This document shows, piece after piece, positions 9,028-17,483 of a stretch of 64,000 nucleotides of DNA. The stretch covers positions 1-64,000 of the forward strand of contig JAFYRW010000030.1 in NCBI GenBank assembly GCA_017546785.1, written 5' to 3'. The notes under the pieces are model-generated. The model saw nothing but the letters and a program-made list of their open reading frames with translations, was not told the origin of the DNA and did no database searches. The stretch comes from Bacteroidaceae bacterium (GTDB taxonomy: Bacteria; Bacteroidota; Bacteroidia; Bacteroidales; Bacteroidaceae). Position 1 is the first letter of the stretch. Every line of letters begins with the position of its first letter. Position numbers and translations under genes: made by a program.

Positions 9028-9723
9028 ATGACAAAATACAAGACAGTTTTTATAGATCTTGACGATACGCTGTACGATTTTTCGGCAGCCTCTCGTGCGT
9101 CGTTCAACGAGACGTATGACCTTTTGGGATACAACCGCTTTTTCGACTCCTTTGAACATTATATGAGTCTCTATAAGCCGCGCAATCTTGAATTGTGGGG
9201 GCTCTATGGCGATGGCAAAATAACAAAGCAGGAACTTAACCGCATACGCTTCTCTTATCCTTTAGAGGCTGTGGGAGTACAAGATGGCGAGCTTGCCGCA
9301 CGCTTCTGCGCCGAGGCACTCAAGCGTATACCGACAAAAAACTGTCTTATTCCCGGTGCTGTTGAGCTGCTTGAGTATCTGCGTCCAAAATATGAACTTT
9401 TTATATTGTCGAATGGCTTTAAAGAGCTGCAGTCGCACAAGATGCGTACAACGGGTATCCTCGATTATTTTAAGGATCTTATTCTTTCGGACGATATTGG
9501 AGTGAATAAACCGCATCCTCAGCTTTTTATGCACGCTCTCGAAAGGGCGGGTGCTACAGCCGAGGAGAGTATAATGATAGGGGATATGTTCGAGACTGAC
9601 ATTAAGGGTGCAGCCAATGTCGGAATAGACCAGATATTCTATAATCATCAGTCTGTAGGGCAGTTGCCGTTTGCCCCGACTTTTGTGGTAAATATTCTCG
9701 ACGAGATAAAAGAAATACTATAA
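9028..9723 (+). CDS. YjjG-type HAD hydrolase (pyrimidine nucleotide phosphatase-like)
   Basis: About 231 residues from the ATG at 9028 (MTKYKTVFIDLDDTLYDF). An in-frame ATG at 8977 exists but lies inside a terminator hairpin, so I reject it. HAD motif I is DLDDTLYD with nucleophile Asp. Motif II is LSNGFKELQ, motif III covers the Lys in GVNKPHPQLF, and motif IV is MIGDMFETDIKGA. The four-helix cap after motif I is typical of YjjG, which dephosphorylates nucleoside monophosphates, including non-canonical pyrimidines. Substrate assignment is by family resemblance only. A strong terminator follows. Confidence 0.85.
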   Translation: MTKYKTVFIDLDDTLYDFSAASRASFNETYDLLGYNRFFDSFEHYMSLYKPRNLELWGLYGDGKITKQELNRIRFSYPLEAVGVQDGELAARFCAEALKRIPTKNCLIPGAVELLEYLRPKYELFILSNGFKELQSHKMRTTGILDYFKDLILSDDIGVNKPHPQLFMHALERAGATAEESIMIGDMFETDIKGAANVGIDQIFYNHQSVGQLPFAPTFVVNILDEIKEIL

Positions 9724-9744
9724 AATTGAGCGTCCCGTTTTTTT

Positions 9745-9773
9745 GCCTGCAATTGTAATGTTGCAGGCTTTTT
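9745..9773 (+). terminator. Intrinsic terminator after the HAD gene
   Basis: Stem GCCTGCAA/TTGCAGGC, an 8-base loop, then five T. Confidence 0.85.
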
Positions 9774-9859
9774 GTTTATTGTATGCTCTTTTGTCTTTTA
9801 AAATGCTGTTTTTCTTGCAAAATGTTACAAAATAGCTCTTTTAATAGCTTTTTTCTTTG

Positions 9860-9867
9860 TAACTTTG
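9860..9867 (+). promoter_or_regulatory. Putative promoter -7 box for the SLC13-type permease gene
   Basis: TAACTTTG matches TAnnTTTG, 47 bases before the ATG. The -33 region is T-rich but not a clear TTTG. Confidence 0.4.
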
Positions 9868-9914
9868 TACTCTGTTGTATGTTTTATATAAAATATAGTT
9901 ATTTTTTTTGAAAT

Positions 9915-11792
9915 ATGATAGCTACGCTTATTATACTACTTATTTCTGCTGCCTTATTTGTAAGCGCAAAGGTGCGCTCCGACTTAGTGGCAATATGCTC
10001 TTTGTTGGCATTACTTCTCTGTCAGGTACTTACTCCTACCGAAGCTCTTGCAGGCTTTTCGAACAATACTGTTATAATGATGGTCGGCCTGTTCATCGTT
10101 GGAGGAGGTATTTTTCAGACGGGACTTGCCAAAATGATCGGTGGTAAGGTTATTAAGATGGCGGGAACCAGCGAGACTCGTCTCTTTTTGCTTGTGATGC
10201 TGGTAACATCATTCATCGGTGCTTTTGTTAGTAATACTGGTACAGTGGCGCTAATGCTGCCTATTGTTGTGAGTATGGCTGCATACGCTTCGGCATCGTC
10301 GCGCCGCCTGCTTATGCCATTGGCTTTTGCCAGCAGTATGGGTGGTATGATGACTCTTATCGGTACGCCCCCGAACATTATCATTCAAGAGACTTTAGCA
10401 AAGGCTAAGCTCGATTCTATTGTTCCTGCAAGCATTCCCGATATTTCTTTCTTTACATTCTTACCGGTAGGTCTTATCACTCTGTCGGTGGGTATTATTG
10501 TGCTTATGCCTTTGACAAAGATATTCCTTAGCTCAAAGAATAATGTCAATGGCGACAAAAGTGCGGGAAAATCGTTGAATGAGCTTGTTAAGGAGTATGG
10601 ACTCTCGGATAATCTTTTCCGTGTTGTTCTAAAAGAGCAGTCGTTGGCAATAGGAAAGACCATCATCGACCTTGACATTTACAAACAGTATGGTCTTAAT
10701 GTGATGGAGCTTCGTCGCAGCAATGGCAACAAACGTATGGTGCGCACCATCAATCAGCAATTGGCGTCGCCTTCTCTTGTGCTTAAGCAGGGCGATATTC
10801 TATATATATCGGGAGACATTGCAAAGGTAAAGAACTTTGTCGAGGATTACGGATTGAAACTTTTTGACAATGATGCAAAGGATGGCAATCTCTCTAATAC
10901 CTCACTCGACTTTTACGATATTGGCATTGCCGAGATTCTTATTATGCCATCATCGTCGATGATTAACCGAAGCGTTGCTCAGGCTGGATTCCGAAGCAAA
11001 TTCAGTGTCAATGTGCTTGGAATAAGACGCGGTAAGGAGTATTGCCTCGAGAATCTTGCGAACGAGAAGATGCACGGAGGCGATGTTCTCCTTGTGCAGG
11101 GAGCGTGGAGCGACATTGCACGCTTGCGTAATGAGTCGGACAACTGGGTGGTTCTTGGCGAGCCTTTGCAGGAGGCTGCAAAAGTAACCCTCGACTACAA
11201 GGCTCCTGTTGCTGCAGCCATAATGGTTGCAATGATTGTGATGATGGTGGTTGATTCTATTCCTGTGGCGCCTGTTACATCGGTGTTGCTCGCAGCTATC
11301 TTAATGGTTCTTACCGGTTGCGTACGAAGCGTCGAGGCTGCATATAAGACAATAAATTGGCAGACTATAGTGCTTTTTGCTGCAATGTTGCCAATGTCTA
11401 CCGCACTCGAAAAGACCGGTGTTTCCAATCTTATAGCAAACTATATTGTAACAACCTTTGGAACAAGCGGTCCTTATATGGCTCTTGCCGCTGTATATTG
11501 TGCAACATCATTGATGACAATATTTATCAGTAATACTGTAACCGCGGTGCTTATGGCCCCCATTGCTCTACAGTGTGCCATTGGCATTGGCGTTAGTCCG
11601 TTGCCATTCTTGTTTGCGGTAACGGTGGCTGCCTCAATGTGCTTTGCATCGCCTTTCTCTACTCCGCCCAATGCTCTTGTGATGCCCGCCGGACAATATT
11701 CGTTTATGGATTTTGTAAAGGTCGGCCTGCCGTTGCAGGTGCTTATGGGTATTATTATGGTGTTTACCCTTCCGTTGCTATTCCCGTTCTAA
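9915..11792 (+). CDS. SLC13/DASS-type anion permease with central TrkA-C (RCK-C) domains
   Basis: A 625-residue inner-membrane carrier. Two halves of hydrophobic helices each hold the family's SNT signature: FVSNTGTVALML near residue 106 and FISNTVTAVLMAP near residue 539, which line the substrate and sodium site. Between them, about residues 210-400, sit two soluble TrkA-C domains (LVLKQGDILYISGD; GGDVLLVQG). This layout fits Na+-coupled sulfate/dicarboxylate-type transporters. TrkA-C domains usually bind small regulatory ligands. The transported anion cannot be assigned. The gene is monocistronic, with a terminator upstream and a long palindrome downstream. Confidence 0.88.
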   Translation: MIATLIILLISAALFVSAKVRSDLVAICSLLALLLCQVLTPTEALAGFSNNTVIMMVGLFIVGGGIFQTGLAKMIGGKVIKMAGTSETRLFLLVMLVTSFIGAFVSNTGTVALMLPIVVSMAAYASASSRRLLMPLAFASSMGGMMTLIGTPPNIIIQETLAKAKLDSIVPASIPDISFFTFLPVGLITLSVGIIVLMPLTKIFLSSKNNVNGDKSAGKSLNELVKEYGLSDNLFRVVLKEQSLAIGKTIIDLDIYKQYGLNVMELRRSNGNKRMVRTINQQLASPSLVLKQGDILYISGDIAKVKNFVEDYGLKLFDNDAKDGNLSNTSLDFYDIGIAEILIMPSSSMINRSVAQAGFRSKFSVNVLGIRRGKEYCLENLANEKMHGGDVLLVQGAWSDIARLRNESDNWVVLGEPLQEAAKVTLDYKAPVAAAIMVAMIVMMVVDSIPVAPVTSVLLAAILMVLTGCVRSVEAAYKTINWQTIVLFAAMLPMSTALEKTGVSNLIANYIVTTFGTSGPYMALAAVYCATSLMTIFISNTVTAVLMAPIALQCAIGIGVSPLPFLFAVTVAASMCFASPFSTPPNALVMPAGQYSFMDFVKVGLPLQVLMGIIMVFTLPLLFPF

Positions 11793-11866
11793 TTTTTTAC
11801 TGTAAAGGTATCTTATTAGTGATGTTCCTTGCAGCATAAATCTCAGCAGAAAGTTTAATACCTTTT

Positions 11867-11915
11867 ATTATTCATTCCCTATGTCATTTAATAAATGACA
11901 TAGGGAATGAATAAT
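11867..11915. repeat. 49-bp palindrome with 24-bp perfect arms
   Basis: The left arm 11867-11890 (core CATTCCCTATGTCATTTA) is the exact reverse complement of 11892-11915, with one base between. No T run follows on either strand. It could be an unusual terminator for the permease gene, a cruciform, a protein-binding site or a mobile-element remnant. Confidence 0.9.
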
Positions 11916-11986
11916 CTCTGTGTATTTTGACAACATTTATTAACATATATTAACAACTTGAGAGGGACGATTTCTACCTAATTAGC

Positions 11987-11994
11987 TACATTTG
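11987..11994 (+). promoter_or_regulatory. Putative promoter -7 box of the fimbrillin operon
   Basis: TACATTTG matches TAnnTTTG, 41 bases before the first fimbrillin ATG. No -33 box at the usual spacing is evident. Confidence 0.4.
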
Positions 11995-12035
11995 TGAGCC
12001 AAATAGGTTACTAAATATTAAATAAATATATAGCT

Positions 12036-12908
12036 ATGAAACGAATTTTTACCATTGCAACTATTGCATTGTCGTTTATCTCTTGTGGCGAGAATGGTAG
12101 CTTAATCCCTGAACCTACTCCTCCTGTGGAGAGAATTCCTATAAACATTTCAACATCAATAACCCGTGCTACCGACTCGGCATTTGAGGCCGGAGACAAG
12201 GTGGGTATCTTTGTTGTTAATGAACCTAATACTCTTGCGGCATCGGGTAATTACGTTGATAATATGGGCTTTACCTATTCAGGGCAATGGGCTCCCGATG
12301 AGGAAATATTTTGGAAGGACCAGACAACAAAGGCCGATTTTTACTGCTACTATCCCTATGCAGAGAGTGTAAACACAAAGGCTCACACCTTTGCAACAAA
12401 GGCCGACCAATCGACTCTTGCAAACTACAAAGCATCGGAGTTTTTGTGGGGAAAAACCGAGCTTGTGACACCCACTGCAGATGTTGTTCCAATAACAGTA
12501 AACCATAAGTTGAGCAATGCTATTGTGATTGTGGAGCCCGGTAACGGTTATACAGCCGAGAGTCTTGCAGCTTCTGATATTAAGGTGAAGATTGCAAATG
12601 TAAAGACAGAAATGCTCGTAAATCTTGCAACGGGTGCAGTAGAGGCAAGCGGAGTACCAACAACTGTTACACCCCTTAACGAAGGTACTTACTATCGTGC
12701 ACTTATTGTACCGCAGACTGTGCCGGAGGATGCACTTATTATAGTTACAGTCGATGGAGTAACCTATACTCTTGTAAAGGCCTTTAAATTTGAGGCTAAC
12801 ACTCAGCATTGCTTCACAGTAAAGGTAAACAAAGTGAATAATGGTGTAAATATTGGTATCGGTGGTTGGGTGATTGACGGTACTGATAATGGAGGTAGTG
12901 TAGAATAA
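12036..12908 (+). CDS. Fimbrillin family lipoprotein (Mfa-like)
   Basis: A 290-residue lipoprotein with lipobox ALSFISC (Cys17). After a proline-rich stretch comes the fimbrillin N-terminal pattern: INISTSITRATDSAFEAGDK, then VGIFVVN, and later YAESVNTKAH and ASEFLWGKTE. The ITRA stretch sits where arginine-dependent cleavage would expose a donor strand in type V pilins, though such processing is not shown here. Fimbrillin-like proteins (PF13149 group) form surface pili or pilus tips. First gene of a three-gene co-directional unit, with an 18-base gap to the next. The lower G+C and codon choice than in neighbouring housekeeping genes suggest accessory status. Confidence 0.85.
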   Translation: MKRIFTIATIALSFISCGENGSLIPEPTPPVERIPINISTSITRATDSAFEAGDKVGIFVVNEPNTLAASGNYVDNMGFTYSGQWAPDEEIFWKDQTTKADFYCYYPYAESVNTKAHTFATKADQSTLANYKASEFLWGKTELVTPTADVVPITVNHKLSNAIVIVEPGNGYTAESLAASDIKVKIANVKTEMLVNLATGAVEASGVPTTVTPLNEGTYYRALIVPQTVPEDALIIVTVDGVTYTLVKAFKFEANTQHCFTVKVNKVNNGVNIGIGGWVIDGTDNGGSVE

Positions 12909-12926
12909 AAAAGATAATAACAGATT

Positions 12927-15900
12927 ATGAAAAAGCATATATTTCCCCTCATTGGTTGTATAGCACTACTTTTTGTGGGTTGTATGAACGACCTTAACGA
13001 CGATTTATTGCCTGTAGAGGGTGATGGAGCAATAGCTGTTGAGTTATTCAACGAGATAAACCAAGTTACTGTAACCCGAGTGAACGATGAAGGATTTTGC
13101 AATGGTGACGCAGTGGGTATTTATGTAGTAAATTACAAAGGTGAGCAACCAGGCACGCTGCTCGATAAAGGTAATCAGGCAGACAATGTTCGTTACGTCC
13201 TCAACGAGAGTGAGGGTAAGTGGACGCCTGATTATCCTGTCTACTATTACGATAAGGTTACACCCGTCGATATTATAGGATTCTATCCGCAAGTAAAAAT
13301 AGATAAGGTGAACAGCTATCCGTTTGAGGTTGCTAAAGACCAATCTACTGATGCTTCCAATGGTGCATTGGGCGGTTACGAAGCAAGTGATTTTTTGTGG
13401 GGTAAGACCGAAAAGGTCTCTCCTACCTCGCAACGTGTGAACATTACATTCCACCATCGTATGGCCGGAATTTTGGTAGAACTTACCGAAGGAGAGGGAT
13501 TCGATGAGAATGAATGGGCAGCATTGGAAAAGCAGGTTCTTGTTGGTAATACCATTCGTAAGGCGACTATTGATCTTGCAACCGGAAATGTTTCTGCAAC
13601 TGGTGATGTATCGACTACAGGAACAGTGCCTGCACAAGTTGATGAGAGCTGGAGAGCAGTTGTTGTGCCACAAACTATAGCAGCACAGGTTGCTCTGTTT
13701 AATATTACAGTCGATGGAGTGCCTTACATATTCCGCAAGGGTGAACCTTTTGAGTATCGTGCAGGTAAACTGCATAAATTTACCATAGAGGTATCGAAAC
13801 GACAGGGAACCGGTGTTGAATTTAAACTTATTGGTGAGGCAATAACTGCTTGGGAGAGTGAAACTATAACTCACGATGGCGAGGCACGTGAATATGTGAT
13901 AATAAATGTTCCAAAGGCTGCTATTGATGGAAAAAGTGCGCTTAAAAGTGCTATTGAAGCTGCAGGCAAGGACTACACAAAGATAAAGAACCTTAAGGTC
14001 GCCGGTGAGATTAATTCACAGGACTTCTATTTTATGCGCGACGAGATGACTGTTTTGCAGAGTGTAAATTTAAAGGAGGTTACAGTGGTTGCAGATAAGA
14101 GTGGAAGATATGCTAATGAAATACCCTACGGAGCTTTTCAAAATAAAGCAACCTTATTACGCATTATATTTCCTGAAAGTATTACATCTATAGGTGCGGA
14201 AACATTTTGTGGTACAAATATTACCGGTTCACTTATTATACCTAATAGTGTTATAGAGATTCGTTCTATGGCTTTTAAATTGATTTCTTCTTTAAATGGA
14301 ACTCTAACACTTTCAAAAAATTTGCGTAACATTGGTACTAGTGCGTTTATGAATTGTAATAATTTAAGAGGAGAATTGCACCTACCTAATAGTCTAGAAG
14401 TAATAGAAGGCGGCGCTTTCTACGAATGTTCTGGTCTTACTGGTGAATTGTTACTTCCAACATCTTTAAAACAGATAGGTGGCAGCGCTTTCTGCGGATG
14501 TTCTGGTCTTACTGGTGACTTGATTATTCCAGATAATATAATTGAATGTGTAAGTGGTGCGTTTAGAGGTTGTAACTTTGGTGGGAAACTTGTGCTTTCT
14601 AAAAATATGCAGGTTATAGGAGACGGTGTTTTTGAGAGTTGCGGTTTTAAAGGGGAATTGGAAATTCCATCTACTGTTACTACTATCGGTTCTCAGGCAT
14701 TTAAAAATAATAATTTTAGTGGAACATTGGTGCTACCAAATGAGTTGGCCTCAATTGGAGATAGAGCATTTGAAAATTGCCAATTACTCTCGGGTAAAGT
14801 TGTTATTCCTAATGGGGTTAGGTCTATTGCCTCAACCACATTTAGAAACTGTAGGCAATTAGAGGGGGTGGTACTACATTCGCAAATTTCAAGCATTGGT
14901 AGTGGAGCATTCGAAAATTGTTATCAGCTTAACTCTATTGTGTGCGATGCAAAGACTCCGCCTGCACTCGATGCTTCGGCTTTTAACGGAGTAGCAAAAG
15001 ATAATTTTGTGGTAGAGGTTCCCGAGGCTTCTGTTATTGAATACACTCTTGCTCCCAATTGGAAAGAGTTTAAACGCATTGCTGCACACAGGGATTTTTC
15101 TATAAGTCGTAATGTTATTCGTACACTAAATGCCGGCAATAGCAAAACACTTATTCTTAGAACTCTCAGTGGCGAGGCGTGGAGTGTAGAGAGTTGTCCC
15201 GACTGGGTAACAGTAACACCGACGAGCGGAGTGGGCAAGAGTGAAATTAAAATAACTGTTAATGAAATGAGTGCCTCGGAGTCTGGTACATTCGATGTTG
15301 AGGTCTACAAAAATAACAGCAGTGCTACAACAACAAAAACATATAATGGACGCGCAGGTGAGGTTGTATTCTTGCTCGAAGGTAAAGATTACCGCACACG
15401 CACTAAGGTAGAACAGTATAACTACGAATATGGCGACGGTGATGTAATAACCAACCAGACTGCAACCATTGGAAAAGGCGTGAATGTTGTTTTTATGGGC
15501 GATTGCTTTGATGCTCAGGATATTGCTGCTGGTAAGTATCTCAATGGAATTAACGAGGCTATAGAATATTTCTTTGCAGTAGAACCCTATAATAGTTATC
15601 GAGACTACTTTAATGTATACACAGTGCTTGGAGTCTCTGACGACAGTGGAATGGGTACTGTAAATACAATACGTGAGGCTCGTTTCGGTTCGCAATATAC
15701 TCTTAACGAGGGTGTTGGAATAAATCAAGAACTTTGCTTTGAATATGCTTGTAAAGCTCCTACTGTAACAAAAGAGAATATCTGTCAAACACCGATAGTG
15801 CTCATTGAGAACTCGGCCGATTATGCAGGTGTTACACATCTGTGGAACGATGGCTCTGCTGTAGCTCTATGCCCTATGATTGTAGGTGAATATCCCTACG

Positions 15901-16439
15901 ATTATCGTGGTGTTGTGCAGCACGAGGCCGGTGGACATGCATTCGGTAAACTGGGCGATGAATATATCTATCACAATGCATTTATAACAAATTGTCCCAT
16001 TCTCGGTTGTGAGAATTTAGATGCAGTAGTTCGTGAAGCACAAAGCAGAGGCTGGTACAGAAACTTATCGCTTACAGGCAACATATACGACGTTCCTTGG
16101 TCGCATTTAATCTTCGACGAAAAGTATCAGAATACGGTTGATGTATACGAGGGTGCTTATATGCACACACGCGGTTGTTTCCGTTCCGAACCTAATAGTT
16201 GTATGAATAATAATATTCCCTATTTCTCGGCAATATCGCGTCAGGAAATTGTAGAGCGTATAATGAAGTATGCGGGGCTTGAGTTCTCTTACGAAGAGTG
16301 GAAGGCTAACGACCGTGGTCTTGTTACCGATGGAGTGGCTACACGTTCTGAGGATATTCCTAACTATGTAAAATCGTATAGGTCGTACAATAGGAACGTT
16401 CCTAAATTTATGGGAGAAAAACCAAAGTTGAACTTCTAA
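12927..16439 (+). CDS. Mosaic surface lipoprotein: fimbrillin-like, BspA-type LRR, BACON-like and M64-type peptidase domains
   Basis: 1170 residues. The lipobox LLFVGC gives Cys19 with an acidic follow-up (MNDLNDD) that favours surface display. A fimbrillin-like domain spans about 40-290 (VTRVNDEGF, YEASDFLWGKTE). BspA-type leucine-rich repeats run about 390-700, with units such as LPTSLKQIGGSAFCGCSGLT. A BACON-like beta domain is at about 715-800 (WSVESCPDWVTVTPTSG). An M64-like metallopeptidase domain fills about 815-1135, containing GDCFDAQDIAAGKYLNGI and the metal motif HEAGGHAFGKLGDEY at 999-1013. M64 includes an IgA-cleaving peptidase. Combined with pilus-like and adhesin-like modules, this suggests a surface protein that binds and cuts host or microbial glycoproteins; that is inference. 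Confidence 0.85.
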   Translation: MKKHIFPLIGCIALLFVGCMNDLNDDLLPVEGDGAIAVELFNEINQVTVTRVNDEGFCNGDAVGIYVVNYKGEQPGTLLDKGNQADNVRYVLNESEGKWTPDYPVYYYDKVTPVDIIGFYPQVKIDKVNSYPFEVAKDQSTDASNGALGGYEASDFLWGKTEKVSPTSQRVNITFHHRMAGILVELTEGEGFDENEWAALEKQVLVGNTIRKATIDLATGNVSATGDVSTTGTVPAQVDESWRAVVVPQTIAAQVALFNITVDGVPYIFRKGEPFEYRAGKLHKFTIEVSKRQGTGVEFKLIGEAITAWESETITHDGEAREYVIINVPKAAIDGKSALKSAIEAAGKDYTKIKNLKVAGEINSQDFYFMRDEMTVLQSVNLKEVTVVADKSGRYANEIPYGAFQNKATLLRIIFPESITSIGAETFCGTNITGSLIIPNSVIEIRSMAFKLISSLNGTLTLSKNLRNIGTSAFMNCNNLRGELHLPNSLEVIEGGAFYECSGLTGELLLPTSLKQIGGSAFCGCSGLTGDLIIPDNIIECVSGAFRGCNFGGKLVLSKNMQVIGDGVFESCGFKGELEIPSTVTTIGSQAFKNNNFSGTLVLPNELASIGDRAFENCQLLSGKVVIPNGVRSIASTTFRNCRQLEGVVLHSQISSIGSGAFENCYQLNSIVCDAKTPPALDASAFNGVAKDNFVVEVPEASVIEYTLAPNWKEFKRIAAHRDFSISRNVIRTLNAGNSKTLILRTLSGEAWSVESCPDWVTVTPTSGVGKSEIKITVNEMSASESGTFDVEVYKNNSSATTTKTYNGRAGEVVFLLEGKDYRTRTKVEQYNYEYGDGDVITNQTATIGKGVNVVFMGDCFDAQDIAAGKYLNGINEAIEYFFAVEPYNSYRDYFNVYTVLGVSDDSGMGTVNTIREARFGSQYTLNEGVGINQELCFEYACKAPTVTKENICQTPIVLIENSADYAGVTHLWNDGSAVALCPMIVGEYPYDYRGVVQHEAGGHAFGKLGDEYIYHNAFITNCPILGCENLDAVVREAQSRGWYRNLSLTGNIYDVPWSHLIFDEKYQNTVDVYEGAYMHTRGCFRSEPNSCMNNNIPYFSAISRQEIVERIMKYAGLEFSYEEWKANDRGLVTDGVATRSEDIPNYVKSYRSYNRNVPKFMGEKPKLNF
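14427..14518 (+). repeat. Duplicated leucine-rich-repeat unit, near-identical DNA
   Basis: The 20-base string TGTTCTGGTCTTACTGGTGA occurs at 14427-14446 and again at 14499-14518, exactly 72 bases (24 codons) apart, inside the LRR region. The flanking bases are also close, pointing to recent unit duplication. Confidence 0.85.
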
Positions 16440-16452
16440 ATAGAGTATAAAA

Positions 16453-17334
16453 ATGAAGAAGTATATAACATGGGCAACTGTGGCGATATTGGCAATAGGT
16501 TGCGATAATAGTAATTTTGATAATAATGAAGGAAAGGATGATGCTTTGCGAATAGAGGTATTACATCCGGCTGCAACACGTGCAACTGCAACTTCTTTCG
16601 AAAATGGTGATAAAATAGGTCTCTATGTTACTGAGTACAATGGCGAATTTCCAACTCCTTTGCAAATTTCGGGTAATTGGGCAAACAACGTTGCTGTAAT
16701 ATACGATGGCACAGAATGGAATGCAGTAAAAAAAGTCTGCTGGAGTGAGAATAAACTCGATGCATACGGTTACTATCCTTATATGACTCCTCAATCAATT
16801 GACGAACATTTGTGGTCGGTACAGCTTGACCAATCGTCGCCCGAAACAGCAGAAGCACTGTCGGGTTACGAGGCTTCCGATTTTATGTGGGCAAAAGCAA
16901 CTGCTCTGTCTCAAGATGGTGGCGATGTACAATTACAGTTTAAACACCAATGTTCTAAGTTAGTTATTAAATTGGTTAAGGGTAAGGATTTTTCGGGAGT
17001 ATTCCCCACAGAATCGGAACTTTATATTCATAATACAGTTCCTACTGCGACTATTGATTTTGTGAATGGAGCTGTAACAAAGTATGTTTATGGTGAGCCG
17101 GCAACAATAAAAGCGCGCAGAGTGAGCGACGATACATTCGAGGCGATAATTGTTCCGCAGCGTGTTGAAACATTCCTTCCTTTTATTGAGTACATTGCAA
17201 ATGGTGTCTCTTATTTACTTGAGGATGCTTTTGTATTCAAGCCCGGTAAGCAGCATACGTTGCAGCTTACAATAAATTCTAACTCCGACCAAATAGAGGT
17301 TGAGGTTGGTGGCACTGTAGATGGATGGCAATAA
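16453..17334 (+). CDS. Fimbrillin family lipoprotein (Mfa-like), third gene of the operon
   Basis: A 293-residue lipoprotein with lipobox AILAIGC (Cys17) followed by an acidic, Asn-rich stretch (DNSNFDNNEGKDD). The fimbrillin pattern repeats that of the first gene: ATRATATSFENGDKIGLYV, YEASDFMWAKA, a central FKHQCSKLVIKLVKG and a late IVPQRVETFLPF strand. It starts 13 bases after the mosaic peptidase gene ends, so co-transcription is likely. It is similar enough to the first gene and to the N-terminal part of the second that the three probably arose by duplication and may assemble together as one surface structure (inference). A bidirectional terminator follows. Confidence 0.85.
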   Translation: MKKYITWATVAILAIGCDNSNFDNNEGKDDALRIEVLHPAATRATATSFENGDKIGLYVTEYNGEFPTPLQISGNWANNVAVIYDGTEWNAVKKVCWSENKLDAYGYYPYMTPQSIDEHLWSVQLDQSSPETAEALSGYEASDFMWAKATALSQDGGDVQLQFKHQCSKLVIKLVKGKDFSGVFPTESELYIHNTVPTATIDFVNGAVTKYVYGEPATIKARRVSDDTFEAIIVPQRVETFLPFIEYIANGVSYLLEDAFVFKPGKQHTLQLTINSNSDQIEVEVGGTVDGWQ

Positions 17335-17430
17335 ACCACTGTAAGGTTATCTTTAACTTTTATCTTATTGCCACATATTTATAGTATCCCTTATGGATAT
17401 TTATTGTGGCATAATAATTCTGTATTGATA

Positions 17431-17466
17431 CAAAAAAAGCAGATGAATTTTCATCTGCTTTTTTTG
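17431..17466. terminator. Bidirectional intrinsic terminator after the fimbrillin operon
   Basis: Stem of 16 bp: CAAAAAAAGCAGATGA pairs with TCATCTGCTTTTTTTG around the loop ATTT. It serves the + strand operon and the convergent - strand lipoprotein gene. Confidence 0.85.
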
Positions 17467-17483
17467 TGTTGTATCTGTATCTA

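Noticed and set aside
12279..15839. Long open frames on the - strand across the fimbrillin/LRR operon (12279-12938, 13044-13874, 15126-15839)
   Set aside because: They are antisense shadows of clear + strand lipoprotein genes, have no recognisable domains, are rich in Cys/Ser/Tyr/Ile without structure, and lack promoters.
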